Shown here piece by piece: positions 43,425 to 51,013 of a stretch of DNA of 51,706 bases. Under the pieces are notes generated by a model. It was not told where the DNA came from. It made no database searches and was given only the letters and a program-made list of their open reading frames with translations. Numbering within the stretch: position 1 is the stretch's first letter; every line of letters begins with the position of its first letter. This DNA is from Lachnospiraceae bacterium UBA7060 (lineage in GTDB: Bacteria; Bacillota; Clostridia; Lachnospirales; Lachnospiraceae): NCBI GenBank assembly GCA_002493835.1, contig DLAA01000044.1:1-51706 (forward strand), written 5' to 3'. The translations under genes were made by a program, and so were the position numbers.

Positions 43425-44762
43425 ATGGAACCTATCTGGAATTTTTTTGAGAATATGAACGAACTAGTCTACGTTGCGGACGCAGACACCTATGAATTTA
43501 TTTATATGAATCGGAAAGCGCTTTCCATCTGCGGCCTTACTTCACTGGAGCAGGCAAGAGGGAAGAAGTGTTACGAGGTGCTGCAGAATGCCTCAGCACC
43601 ATGTGAGATTTGTAATAACAGAGAACTTGTCCCGGGACAGTTCAAGGAGTGGCGCTATTATAATCCTGTTTACGACAGGCACACGATGGTGAAAGATACA
43701 GTGATAGAATGGGAAGGCAGACGGCTGCGTATAGAGATTGCTGTAGACATCAGCGCAGATACGAGACAGAATGAGATTGTCCGCGACTATCAGGCCAGGG
43801 AGGCTCTGATCAATGAAGCGCTGCGGACGGCGCTGCAAGCTTCCGATCCGGAGATATCTTTAAAGATAGTGATTGAGTATCTTGGTAAAGCATTGGGCGG
43901 CGATCGAGTTTATATCTTTGAAAGAAACGAGGAGGGCGGCGATGACAACACTTATGAGTGGGTGGCTAGCGGCGTGAGCCCACAGAGGGAAAGTCTGCAG
44001 AATGTTCCGCCGGAAGTCTGTGAAGGGTGGTACCATATCTTCTCGGAAGACCGGTGTGTGGTGATCAAGGATATTGAAGATGTCAAGACCACGAATCCGC
44101 TCCAGTATGAGATATTGAAACGGCAGGATATCTCTTCTGTTACGGTGGTGCCGTTGTGTGATGACGGCAGAGTGATTGGTTTTTACGGAGTGGATAATCC
44201 TCCATCAGAGTCTTTGAACTATATCTCTAATATGCTGCAGATCATGGGGCATTTTATTGAATCCTTATTAAAAATGCGCAATTTGGTCAGAAATCTACAG
44301 CGGATGTCCTATCTGGATCAGCTCACGCAGATTGGAAACCGTTATGCCATGGTGAAGTATACAGAGGATATGCGTGCCAAGGAGAGTGTGGGAATCGTTT
44401 ACGGTGATATTACAGGTCTGAAACGGGTAAATGACTTAGAAGGGCATACGGCGGGGGATCAATTGATCCTTTCTTCCTGTGTCTGTATGAAAGAGGTTTT
44501 TGGGGAAGTTGGGAAGCTATTTCGCATCGGTGGGGACGAGCTGCTGGCAATCTGCGCAGGCATCGAAGAGGCAGATTTTAAAGAGCGGTTTGAAAGGCTG
44601 AAAAAAGTTATGGAGAGGTCATCTGTCAATATGGCTGTGGGAGCCGATTGGAAAAGCGCTGGTACAGCTGAGATCAACGATATACTGGCAGCGGCGGAAG
44701 CGGAAATGTACAAGGATAAGGCGGCCTACTATCAGAGGTCCGGAGTAGATAGGAGAAGGTGA
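43425..44762 (+). CDS. PAS-GAF-GGDEF protein, probable diguanylate cyclase
   Basis: A 445-residue cytosolic protein with no membrane segment. A PAS domain (about 1-110) has the cysteine set KKCYEVLQNASAPCEICNN. A GAF domain follows (about 140-280, VPLCDDGRVIGFYGVDN). The GGDEF domain has the active-site loop GGDEL, the Mg-binding GDITGLKRVND and GHTAGDQL, so it should make cyclic di-GMP. The RxxD inhibitory site usually found five residues before GGDEF reads GEVG, so product inhibition is probably absent. GAAAGGGGA precedes the ATG. Confidence 0.88.
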   Translation: MEPIWNFFENMNELVYVADADTYEFIYMNRKALSICGLTSLEQARGKKCYEVLQNASAPCEICNNRELVPGQFKEWRYYNPVYDRHTMVKDTVIEWEGRRLRIEIAVDISADTRQNEIVRDYQAREALINEALRTALQASDPEISLKIVIEYLGKALGGDRVYIFERNEEGGDDNTYEWVASGVSPQRESLQNVPPEVCEGWYHIFSEDRCVVIKDIEDVKTTNPLQYEILKRQDISSVTVVPLCDDGRVIGFYGVDNPPSESLNYISNMLQIMGHFIESLLKMRNLVRNLQRMSYLDQLTQIGNRYAMVKYTEDMRAKESVGIVYGDITGLKRVNDLEGHTAGDQLILSSCVCMKEVFGEVGKLFRIGGDELLAICAGIEEADFKERFERLKKVMERSSVNMAVGADWKSAGTAEINDILAAAEAEMYKDKAAYYQRSGVDRRR

Positions 44763-44788
44763 CCACATGATATTGGGAGAAATAGATG

Positions 44789-44822
44789 AGGAGAGATGCG
44801 ATAAGGCCATCTCTCCTTTCGT
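44789..44822 (+). terminator. Rho-independent terminator of the GGDEF gene
   Basis: A perfect 10-bp stem AGGAGAGATG / CATCTCTCCT with a 9-nt loop, then TTCGTTT. Confidence 0.75.
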
Positions 44823-44866
44823 TTACTGCATTGTTTCTTCAAACGAAACACAAAGTTGACAAGATG

Positions 44867-44888
44867 AAACCACAGATTGGTGGTTTTT
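44867..44888 (+). terminator. Second hairpin with U-run before the XRE gene
   Basis: AAACCAC / GTGGTTT with a 6-nt loop, followed by TTCCC. It lies about 80 nt before the XRE regulator and could be an attenuator or a leftover terminator. The rest of 44823-44970 has a second ribosome-site-plus-ATG at about 44931 that opens a 50-codon ORF out of frame with the regulator; not called. Confidence 0.4.
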
Positions 44889-44970
44889 CCCTGTCGTCTG
44901 GAAGTAGGATGTTTGCAGGAGGTGGATCAGATGAAAAAATTGCAAACAGCTTTGACTGGGAGGTGTAAGA

Positions 44971-45888
44971 ATGACATTGGGACAGAAACTAAAAATACTG
45001 TTAAAAGACAATGGTATGACACAGGAAGACTTGGCGGAGAGGCTGGACGTATCCCGACAGGCGGTGGGGAAATGGGTAAATGATAAGGGAATACCCGAAG
45101 TGGGAAAATTAGTGCAGATCAGCAACCTGTTCGGCGTGTCATTGGACTATCTGTTAAAGGAGAATTATGAGGTAAAAACTGTATTAAAAGGAGAATCCGT
45201 ATCAAGCAGCGGCTATTATGTCAGTCAGGAGATGTTGGATGGATATTTATCATATAGCAGGCACAATGTAAATCAGATTGTGGGAGGAATCAGTCTTTTT
45301 ATTCTGTCGAATGTTTTTGACTGTTTTGGTCAAACCAACGCGATCATGGCTTTGTTGTATTGGATTACGATGGCCGCAGGGATAATCATTGTCATCTGGC
45401 TTTTTTTGCAGACTAGACAGTATCAGGAGATTAAAAATGAACATCTTACCTTTGATGACAAGGTATTCGAGGCGTTTCAGAGTCAGAGGGAAAGCAGAAG
45501 AAAGAAATATGCGGTTATGATCATTGTGGGCGTGATGATTCTTCTGGCAAGTACTGAAATAGAACGGCTTATCATAATTGGGATGGGGCAGACAGCAGGC
45601 AATGTTTTTGGATGGGCGGCCGATACAGCATGGATGGCGCTTATTATCTGGGCAGGAATATCCATGCACATTGACAGCATTATCATGAAAAATGCGCAAC
45701 ATGCACCTGAAAGTGGTCACATGAGAAGATATCGCTGGATCTATATGGTTTTGCCGGTTACAGTGGCCGCGGTTTTGATCGGAGTGATATCAAACGCATG
45801 GAGTCCCTATGCACCTATCATCATTTTGTTTTGCTGCTTATTGGTTACAACGTGTAAATTGCTTATAGAAAGCAGGGGGGAGAGATAA
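44971..45888 (+). CDS. Membrane-bound XRE-family regulator
   Basis: A 305-residue protein. Residues 1-66 are a HTH_3 domain (MTQEDLAERLDVSRQAVGKW, NLFGVSLDYLL). About 66-95 are a linker. The remainder has about six hydrophobic helices, including ALLYWITMAAGIIIVIWLFL and MVLPVTVAAVLIGVI. A DNA-binding domain fused to a membrane domain implies a one-component regulator that senses envelope state at the membrane. GGGAGGTG precedes the ATG. The lipoprotein gene starts 3 nt after the stop, so the two are one unit. Confidence 0.85.
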   Translation: MTLGQKLKILLKDNGMTQEDLAERLDVSRQAVGKWVNDKGIPEVGKLVQISNLFGVSLDYLLKENYEVKTVLKGESVSSSGYYVSQEMLDGYLSYSRHNVNQIVGGISLFILSNVFDCFGQTNAIMALLYWITMAAGIIIVIWLFLQTRQYQEIKNEHLTFDDKVFEAFQSQRESRRKKYAVMIIVGVMILLASTEIERLIIIGMGQTAGNVFGWAADTAWMALIIWAGISMHIDSIIMKNAQHAPESGHMRRYRWIYMVLPVTVAAVLIGVISNAWSPYAPIIILFCCLLVTTCKLLIESRGER

Positions 45889-45890
45889 CC

Positions 45891-46379
45891 ATGAAAAACA
45901 GGATAAAGACGGTTATCTGGATTGTGCTTGTACTGTGTATCTGCGCAGGATGTTCTGCACGGCAGGGAGAGAAATACACCAGAGAGGATTTGGATAATCT
46001 GGCTGAGATTAGAATATATGCGGCTGAGAATCAGGAACTGATAAAAACGGTAACGGATGAAGAACAGTTGTACCAATATAACCATTGTTCGATTTTTGAC
46101 GGCTCGGACATAGAAGAACGTCAGGACGAATTGAAAAAGGACTTGGAGGGAGTAAAGGAACAATATTATTTGAGTGCATACAAGTATCCTGCTGCACGTT
46201 TTGGAGCAAAGGAACTGGAAGAAAATCATACCATTACACTATACGAGGATACCAATATTGTCAAAATGACCGTGGCAGAAGAAAGCATCAAGGCATTTTC
46301 CCTCCCGGAGGAATTTTTGACTTTCTACTATGAAATGTCCGAGGAGGAAATGAATTTTTATCGCACTTTCGTGGAATGA
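45891..46379 (+). CDS. Lipoprotein of unknown function, partner of the XRE regulator
   Basis: A 162-residue protein with an N-terminal signal peptide ending in the lipobox CAGC (Cys at about residue 21). The mature part is acidic and carries no known motif; FLTFYYEMSEEEMNFY lies at the C-terminus. It starts 3 nt after the XRE gene with GGGGGAGAG as ribosome site, so translation is coupled. An extracytoplasmic sensor or modulator for the membrane-bound regulator is a reasonable guess. Confidence 0.75.
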   Translation: MKNRIKTVIWIVLVLCICAGCSARQGEKYTREDLDNLAEIRIYAAENQELIKTVTDEEQLYQYNHCSIFDGSDIEERQDELKKDLEGVKEQYYLSAYKYPAARFGAKELEENHTITLYEDTNIVKMTVAEESIKAFSLPEEFLTFYYEMSEEEMNFYRTFVE

Positions 46380-46495
46380 CAGATCTGGTTAAGCAGGAAC
46401 CTTTTATGGCGGGGCAGACGCGGACGGTCATTACACGAAAAAAACCGTTTGAGACAAGATAGAAAAGGCGCCGCGCCTCAAGCCGATATATATCC

Positions 46496-46533
46496 TATCA
46501 GCAGGAATTGATTTTTGAGTGTATCAGCAGGAA
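46496..46533 (+). repeat. Direct repeat TATCAGCAGGAA, possible LytTR site
   Basis: The 12-mer TATCAGCAGGAA occurs at 46496-46507 and 46522-46533 (period 26), 28 nt before the LytTR response regulator. LytTR regulators bind pairs of direct repeats in their own promoters. The usual period is about 21, so the fit is partial. Confidence 0.4.
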
Positions 46534-46560
46534 ATCAAGCGCGAGCGAAGGGAGCATAAC

Positions 46561-47277
46561 ATGTTGTGGATCGCGGTGTGCGACGATGAAGTTAGGGAGT
46601 GCAGCAGAACAGCAGGAAAAATCAGAGGAATTTTAGACGAGATGAAAGTGTCCTGCACGATACGACAGTTTTACAGCGGACAGGAACTGTTGCGGTCACC
46701 GGAAAGCTTTGACATTATTTTTCTGGATATTATCATGAGTGATCTGGACGGTATGAGGACGGCACAGATGGTCAGGGAAAAGGCGTACGACAAACTGCTT
46801 GTCTTTATATCTGCCAGCCGTGATTATGTGTTTGATGCCTATGACGTGGAGGCATTCCAGTATCTGTTAAAACCGATTGAGAATAAAAAGCTGAAAAGCG
46901 TGCTGCTAAGAGCCGTCCGCAAAACGGAGGAAAGGTCGCAGGCATTTATCCTTGTCAGCAGGGACAGACAGAGCAAGAAGTTATTTTTGGACGATATCTT
47001 TTATTTCGAGATTAGAGGAAGAGTGATCGACGCCCACGGAACAGGAGGCATTTTCAGTTATTATGAGCAGATCGGCCTTCTGGAAAGAGAACTGTCGGGA
47101 AAGGGATTTTTCCGCTGCCATAAGAGCTATCTGGTCAATCTAAAATATGTGGATGTGTATAACAGGCAGGAGCTTGTACTGGATAACGGGGAGCGGATTG
47201 CCATTGCCAAGAGACGGTATGAGGCATTTTGCGGGGAAATCCTCAAGTACATGCGGGAGAAGGGAGGAATCGTGTGA
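46561..47277 (+). CDS. LytTR-family response regulator (AgrA-like)
   Basis: A 238-residue protein. The receiver domain (1-120) has the acidic pair CDDE near residue 8 and phosphoacceptor D56 in IIFLDIIMSD, with a Lys in YLLKPIE. The C-terminal LytTR DNA-binding domain (about 135-235) carries FRCHKSYLVNLKYV and AIAKRRYEAF. ATG 46561 follows AAGGGAG; an in-frame start at 46519 is upstream of that site. The next ORF starts at the last base of the stop codon (TGATG overlap), typical of RR-kinase pairs. Confidence 0.92.
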   Translation: MLWIAVCDDEVRECSRTAGKIRGILDEMKVSCTIRQFYSGQELLRSPESFDIIFLDIIMSDLDGMRTAQMVREKAYDKLLVFISASRDYVFDAYDVEAFQYLLKPIENKKLKSVLLRAVRKTEERSQAFILVSRDRQSKKLFLDDIFYFEIRGRVIDAHGTGGIFSYYEQIGLLERELSGKGFFRCHKSYLVNLKYVDVYNRQELVLDNGERIAIAKRRYEAFCGEILKYMREKGGIV

Positions 47278-47681
47278 TGCGGCTTAAAGGGCGGGCGGAA
47301 AAAATGGTGCGGGCGGCGTCTATGCTGGTGACTGTGCTTACGCTGGCATGGCTGATGTATTTCTTTTCAGAATCCCTTATCTGCTGTCTAATGTTAGTCT
47401 GGAAGCACACGGTAGAGCGCGTCGACGTTCCCGTTTTGGGGACTGTAGGAGAGATAGGAGTGATTGACTGTTGCAATTTATGCATGGTGGTCATGGTGGT
47501 ATGTGGCATGAGAAAGCGGCTTGAGGCTGTTTTTCGTGGAAAGCCAGGGAGATGGTGTGTGGTGCTGGCCCTTCCACTGCTTGTAGTGGCAGTTGTCACT
47601 TGTGCGGCAAATTGGGGCGCAGGTGGAGGTCTATCAAATGTTGGCGGAACAGTACAGTCAGGCGGAGCGGCTGCATCATGA
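47277..47681 (+). CDS. Membrane-domain fragment of a LytTR-system sensor kinase
   Basis: A 134-residue ORF whose ATG overlaps the response-regulator stop. It has three hydrophobic helices (about residues 13-42, 58-78, 90-107), half of the six typical for AgrC-type sensors. After about residue 105 the frame reads a low-complexity Gly/Ala/Ser tail (GAGGGLSNVGGTVQSGGAAA) that looks like out-of-frame translation. The kinase part continues in the +1 frame. It is therefore probably the N-terminal piece of a kinase broken by a deletion or frameshift near 47586-47600. The alternative is a deliberate split gene (see next entry). Confidence 0.6.
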   Translation: MRLKGRAEKMVRAASMLVTVLTLAWLMYFFSESLICCLMLVWKHTVERVDVPVLGTVGEIGVIDCCNLCMVVMVVCGMRKRLEAVFRGKPGRWCVVLALPLLVVAVVTCAANWGAGGGLSNVGGTVQSGGAAAS

Positions 47682-48270
47682 TCTGAAAAACCATGTATTT
47701 GCGCTCCGCGGCCTGTGGGAAGAGCAGGCGTGGGAGAAACTGGGGGAGTATTTGGGCAGGATGGAGGCCAATGCCCGGTTCGGAACGAATGAGGAGGCCA
47801 CGGGAAACCGGGCAATGGATGCACTTCTTTGCCAGAAACGGAAAATGGCAGAGGAAAAAAAGATAGACTGGGAATGCGATGTGCGGATACCGAAGCATTG
47901 TCGTATCAACGAGTTTGATCTGTGCGTCCTGTTCGGGAACATACTGGACAATGCGCTGGAGGCATGTGAAAGATTGCGGCAGGGGCGAGAAGAGCAGGAG
48001 ATACGGCCTTTTATCCGTGTGCATGCGGGACCCGTCAAAAGCTGTTTCCTGCTGGAGGTTAAAAACAGCATGAGTGCCGCCGAGAGGCCGAAAGGGGAAT
48101 TGACGGGAAAGGAAAATCCGCATGGCCATGGCCTTGGTCTGTTGAATGTGGGTGATGTGGTGCGCAGATATGACGGCGCCCTGCACAAGAAAATACAGGA
48201 CGACGTTTTTGATATCTCGGTGCTTTTGCCGATGGGAGATGCCGCGCATGACATCGAACGGGTTGTTTGA
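47638..48270 (+). CDS. GHKL-type histidine kinase domain, split from its membrane part
   Basis: A 210-residue soluble protein: phospho-acceptor region RLHHDLKNHVFAL near residue 14, the N box FGNILDNALEAC, and the G box GHGLGLLNVGDVVRRY. This is the cytoplasmic half of AgrC/ComD-type sensors. Homology to the family (QVEVYQMLAEQYSQ) extends upstream of this start in the same frame, to about 47593. ATG 47638 has an excellent GGAGGT 7 nt upstream and overlaps the membrane ORF by 44 nt, so it could be translated on its own. Whether the pair is functional or a broken gene cannot be decided from one genome. Confidence 0.75.
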   Translation: MLAEQYSQAERLHHDLKNHVFALRGLWEEQAWEKLGEYLGRMEANARFGTNEEATGNRAMDALLCQKRKMAEEKKIDWECDVRIPKHCRINEFDLCVLFGNILDNALEACERLRQGREEQEIRPFIRVHAGPVKSCFLLEVKNSMSAAERPKGELTGKENPHGHGLGLLNVGDVVRRYDGALHKKIQDDVFDISVLLPMGDAAHDIERVV

Positions 48271-48386
48271 AACAGGATACTCAGGGATGGAAAATCCTTT
48301 GCCGAAACAAAATGAGACGCACATATTGGCGGGCAGGCGTGATTTTGAATCCTGCCTCAGCATGTTTTGGAAAAGGAGGAAAACAT

Positions 48387-48929
48387 ATGCACACGAAGAC
48401 GATGGAAGGATTGATCGGAGCAAGAACTAATATGGAGCTGCTGAACACCCCGTTTCGGGTTTATAAGGAGGCGAGGCGCAAAGGGGACACTGCCATGATG
48501 GAGCGGGCGATGGGGTATATGGAAGATGTCCATGAGGATACTTATGAGTACAAGGAAGAGGCCGACGAGGGCATGAAGAAGGACGCGGAGGAAACCCGAA
48601 AGATCGCGGAAGAGCAGCGCGAGGAGATGATCAAAAACCGCAGGGAAGAGCGCGAGGAGCAGCAGAAGAAACTGGAGGAGGCAAGAGAGGAGAAGGCGGA
48701 TCATAAATCCGCGGATACCGTGGAAATCAGCGAGGACGGCAAGGTTCTTCTGAAGGAGAACACCGCTGCCAGAGAAGGCGCTGTGGACGGGACGGAAACG
48801 GCCGCTGTGGCTCCAGATACCGAAACGCCCGCAAAACCGAAGGCGGATATGGAGCCTGTGTTTTACTCCAGCGCAGGGACGGTGAAACCGAAGGAGGATG
48901 TGGGGACGAAGGTGTCGGCATCGGTGTAA
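48387..48929 (+). CDS. Highly charged coiled-coil protein of unknown function
   Basis: A 180-residue protein with no signal peptide or membrane helix. The start MHTKTMEGLIGARTNMELL is followed by a short ordered domain. Residues 55-110 are an almost uninterrupted Glu/Lys/Arg helix (REEREEQQKKLEEAREEK). A DTVEISEDGKVLLKE segment and an Ala/Pro/Thr-rich tail complete it. AAGGAGGA lies 6 nt before ATG 48387. It follows the split kinase by 116 nt and is the last gene of the accessory stretch. No function recognised. Confidence 0.75.
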   Translation: MHTKTMEGLIGARTNMELLNTPFRVYKEARRKGDTAMMERAMGYMEDVHEDTYEYKEEADEGMKKDAEETRKIAEEQREEMIKNRREEREEQQKKLEEAREEKADHKSADTVEISEDGKVLLKENTAAREGAVDGTETAAVAPDTETPAKPKADMEPVFYSSAGTVKPKEDVGTKVSASV

Positions 48930-48972
48930 GGGGCGATGGAAAGTACAGGTTAGGCAACTGTCACGGCGGAGG

Positions 48973-49001
48973 TTGACTTTTTGCCTTTAAGTTGCTACAA
49001 T
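48973..49001 (+). promoter_or_regulatory. Sigma-A type promoter of ilvN-ilvC
   Basis: TTGACT at 48973-48978, 17-nt spacer, TACAAT at 48996-49001. A second -10 (TATAAT, 49024-49029) with a poor -35 (TTACTG, 49001-49006) follows, so tandem starts are possible. No T-box or leader peptide was recognised in the 60-90 nt leader. Confidence 0.65.
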
Positions 49002-49060
49002 TACTGACAGTGTTATTAATGTTTATAATAGAAAGACAGAGAATCGAAAGGAATGATGGT

Positions 49061-49561
49061 ATGCAGAAAAAAGTATTTCAGTTGTTGGTGGATAATACAT
49101 CCGGTGTTCTGAGCCGCATTGCCGGTCTTTTTTCAAGACGAGGCTATAATATTGACAGCATTACCGCCGGCGTAACGGCAGATCCCCGCTATACACGCAT
49201 CACCATCGTCACCTCAGGGGACGACGAGATTCTGGAGCAGATCGAGAAACAGGTATCGAAGCTTGTGGATGTGCGGGATATCAAGGAGTTGAAGCCCGGC
49301 GAGAGTGTGTATCGTGAGCTTGCGCTGATCAAGGTGAGAGTGACTTCCGCAAGAGACCGTATTGATGTGTTTGCAGTGGCGAACGCATACCGTGCTGATC
49401 CTGTGGACGTTTCTCCCGGGAGTATCACGATTGAGCTGATCGGTGACCAGGATAAGATTGATGCTTTTATTGCGGTTCTGGATGGCTATGAAATTCTAGA
49501 AGTTGCCCGCACTGGCATTGCGGGGCTGAGCCGCGGTATCGACAATGTCACCTATTTATAA
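49061..49561 (+). CDS. ilvN: Acetolactate synthase, small regulatory subunit (second copy)
   Basis: A 166-residue ACT-domain protein: LLVDNTSGVLSRIAGLFSRR, GYNIDSITAG, RELALIKVRV, EILEVARTGIAGLSRG. Unlike the first copy it keeps the canonical RRGYNI. The two copies are clearly related but divergent. This copy has its own promoter and is followed by ilvC, so it may regulate in a different setting or serve another large subunit. ATG 49061 follows GAAAGGA; the in-frame start at 48992 would precede the promoter's transcript. Confidence 0.93.
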   Translation: MQKKVFQLLVDNTSGVLSRIAGLFSRRGYNIDSITAGVTADPRYTRITIVTSGDDEILEQIEKQVSKLVDVRDIKELKPGESVYRELALIKVRVTSARDRIDVFAVANAYRADPVDVSPGSITIELIGDQDKIDAFIAVLDGYEILEVARTGIAGLSRGIDNVTYL

Positions 49562-49656
49562 AAGGCAGCGGTGTAAGACGTTAGCTCAAGGGACAACCCT
49601 TTCAGTTATAGTACCAAGTTATTATACCAATCATTTTTAGACGGAGGAGAAGAAAA

Positions 49657-50673
49657 ATGGCAAAAATTTTCTATCAGGAAGACTGTAATTTATCTCTCTT
49701 GGATGGCAAGACTATTGCAGTTATCGGTTACGGCAGTCAGGGTCATGCACATGCCTTGAATGCAAAGGAATCAGGCTGTCATGTGATCATTGGCCTCTAT
49801 GAGGGCTCCAAGTCTTGGGCGAAGGCTGAGGCACAGGGATTCGAGGTATATACGGCGGCTGAGGCAGCCAAGAAGGCAGATATCATTATGATTCTTATCA
49901 ACGACGAGCTGCAGGCGGCTATGTACAAGAAGGATATTGAGCCTAACCTGGAGGCTGGCAATATGCTGATGTTTGCTCACGGTTTCAATATCCATTTCGG
50001 CTGCATTGTACCTCCTAAGGATGTAGATGTAACCATGATCGCACCTAAAGGTCCGGGCCACACTGTGAGAAGTGAGTACCAGGCTGGAAAGGGTGTTCCC
50101 TGTCTGGTAGCTGTTCATCAGGATGCTACAGGCAAGGCGCAGGATATAGCGTTGGCTTATGCGCTGGCGATTGGCGGTGCGAGGGCAGGTGTTTTGGAGA
50201 CTACCTTCCGCACGGAGACAGAGACGGATCTCTTTGGTGAGCAGGCAGTATTGTGCGGCGGTGTATGTGCGTTAATGCAGGCTGGCTTTGAAACTCTTGT
50301 TGAGGCTGGGTATGATCCGAGAAATGCTTACTTTGAGTGTATTCATGAGATGAAGCTGATCGTTGACCTGATTTATCAATCCGGTTTTGCGGGCATGAGA
50401 TATTCTATCTCCAACACTGCGGAGTATGGCGATTATATCACTGGTCCGAAGATTATCACCGAAGACACGAAGAAGGCGATGAAGAAGATTCTTTCCGATA
50501 TCCAGGATGGCACCTTTGCGAAGGATTTCCTTCTCGATATGTCTTCCGCAGGCGGTCAGGTGCATTTCAAGGCGATGCGCAAACTGGCTTCTGAACATCC
50601 GGCCGAGATTGTTGGCGAGGAAATCAGAAAGCTTTACAGCTGGAACGGTGAGGACAAATTGATCAATAACTGA
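49657..50673 (+). CDS. ilvC: Ketol-acid reductoisomerase
   Basis: A 338-residue class I enzyme converting acetolactate to dihydroxyisovalerate. The N-terminal Rossmann fold has VIGYGSQGHAHALN near residue 20; GLYEGSKSW lies in the cofactor-selectivity loop, where Ser and Lys could contact either NADPH or NADH. The active-site APKGPGHTVRSEY, LFGEQAVLCGG and the Mg-binding ETDLFGEQ and CIHEMKLIVDL helices are intact. AGGAGGAGAAG-type purines precede the ATG. It lies 95 nt after the second ilvN. Confidence 0.97.
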   Translation: MAKIFYQEDCNLSLLDGKTIAVIGYGSQGHAHALNAKESGCHVIIGLYEGSKSWAKAEAQGFEVYTAAEAAKKADIIMILINDELQAAMYKKDIEPNLEAGNMLMFAHGFNIHFGCIVPPKDVDVTMIAPKGPGHTVRSEYQAGKGVPCLVAVHQDATGKAQDIALAYALAIGGARAGVLETTFRTETETDLFGEQAVLCGGVCALMQAGFETLVEAGYDPRNAYFECIHEMKLIVDLIYQSGFAGMRYSISNTAEYGDYITGPKIITEDTKKAMKKILSDIQDGTFAKDFLLDMSSAGGQVHFKAMRKLASEHPAEIVGEEIRKLYSWNGEDKLINN

Positions 50674-50772
50674 TAAGCTAGTTTAATGCGCACATATTGC
50701 AGAGTGTGTGGTGCATGATGGATAGAGAAGCAAGTGTGCAGTTCTGATTGAAAGTTAAGACAAAAAAAGATA

Positions 50773-50815
50773 AGGGCATTCCGCCGGTCATCCGGCCGGA
50801 GTGCCTTTCTTTTGT
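50773..50815 (+). terminator. Rho-independent terminator of ilvC
   Basis: GGGCATTCCG / CGGAGTGCCT (one G-U pair) with an inner CCGG/CCGG pairing is followed by TTCTTTTG. Strong. Confidence 0.9.
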
Positions 50816-51013
50816 ATAATAAGAAAATGTAACAGCGGTAATTTTTATCATCTTTGGTAAATATACTGTTTCTGTTTAGAAAATTTTAAGAACTGTCAAC
50901 GGTTTCTTTTTAGAAATTTTGGTTATGATTGAGCAGTGCTGGACGATGAGAAAGTCAAATAAAATCCAGCCAATCGTATTTGCACTGCGGATAAAATGTA
51001 AGGGGATTTCAAA
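50816..51013. other. AT-rich leader of the response regulator with an imperfect direct repeat
   Basis: Together with the terminator this is most of a 340-nt gap after ilvC; the first 100 nt of the gap (50674-50772) show nothing notable. Two imperfect direct repeats (TTTCTGTTTAGAAAATTTT at 50869 and TTTCTTTTTAGAAATTTT at 50903, spaced 34) could be regulator sites. TATGAT at 50924-50929 may be a -10 with a poor -35. A GCTGGA / TCCAGC hairpin lies at about 50938-50970. Confidence 0.35.

Noticed and set aside
44931..45083. A 50-codon ORF with a good ribosome site before and inside the XRE gene
   Set aside because: It overlaps the regulator out of frame and its product resembles no protein; the regulator has its own site and a clear domain. 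It may be a remnant.
46407..46460. Short ORF of 16 codons before the LytTR regulator as a peptide signal
   Set aside because: The product is basic, lacks an AgrD-like Cys or helix, and the gene for a processing enzyme is absent.
48930..49060. T-box, leader peptide or SAM riboswitch upstream of ilv or met genes
   Set aside because: The leaders are short (60-130 nt) and contain no T-box sequence, no codon-rich leader peptide and no SAM-type core.
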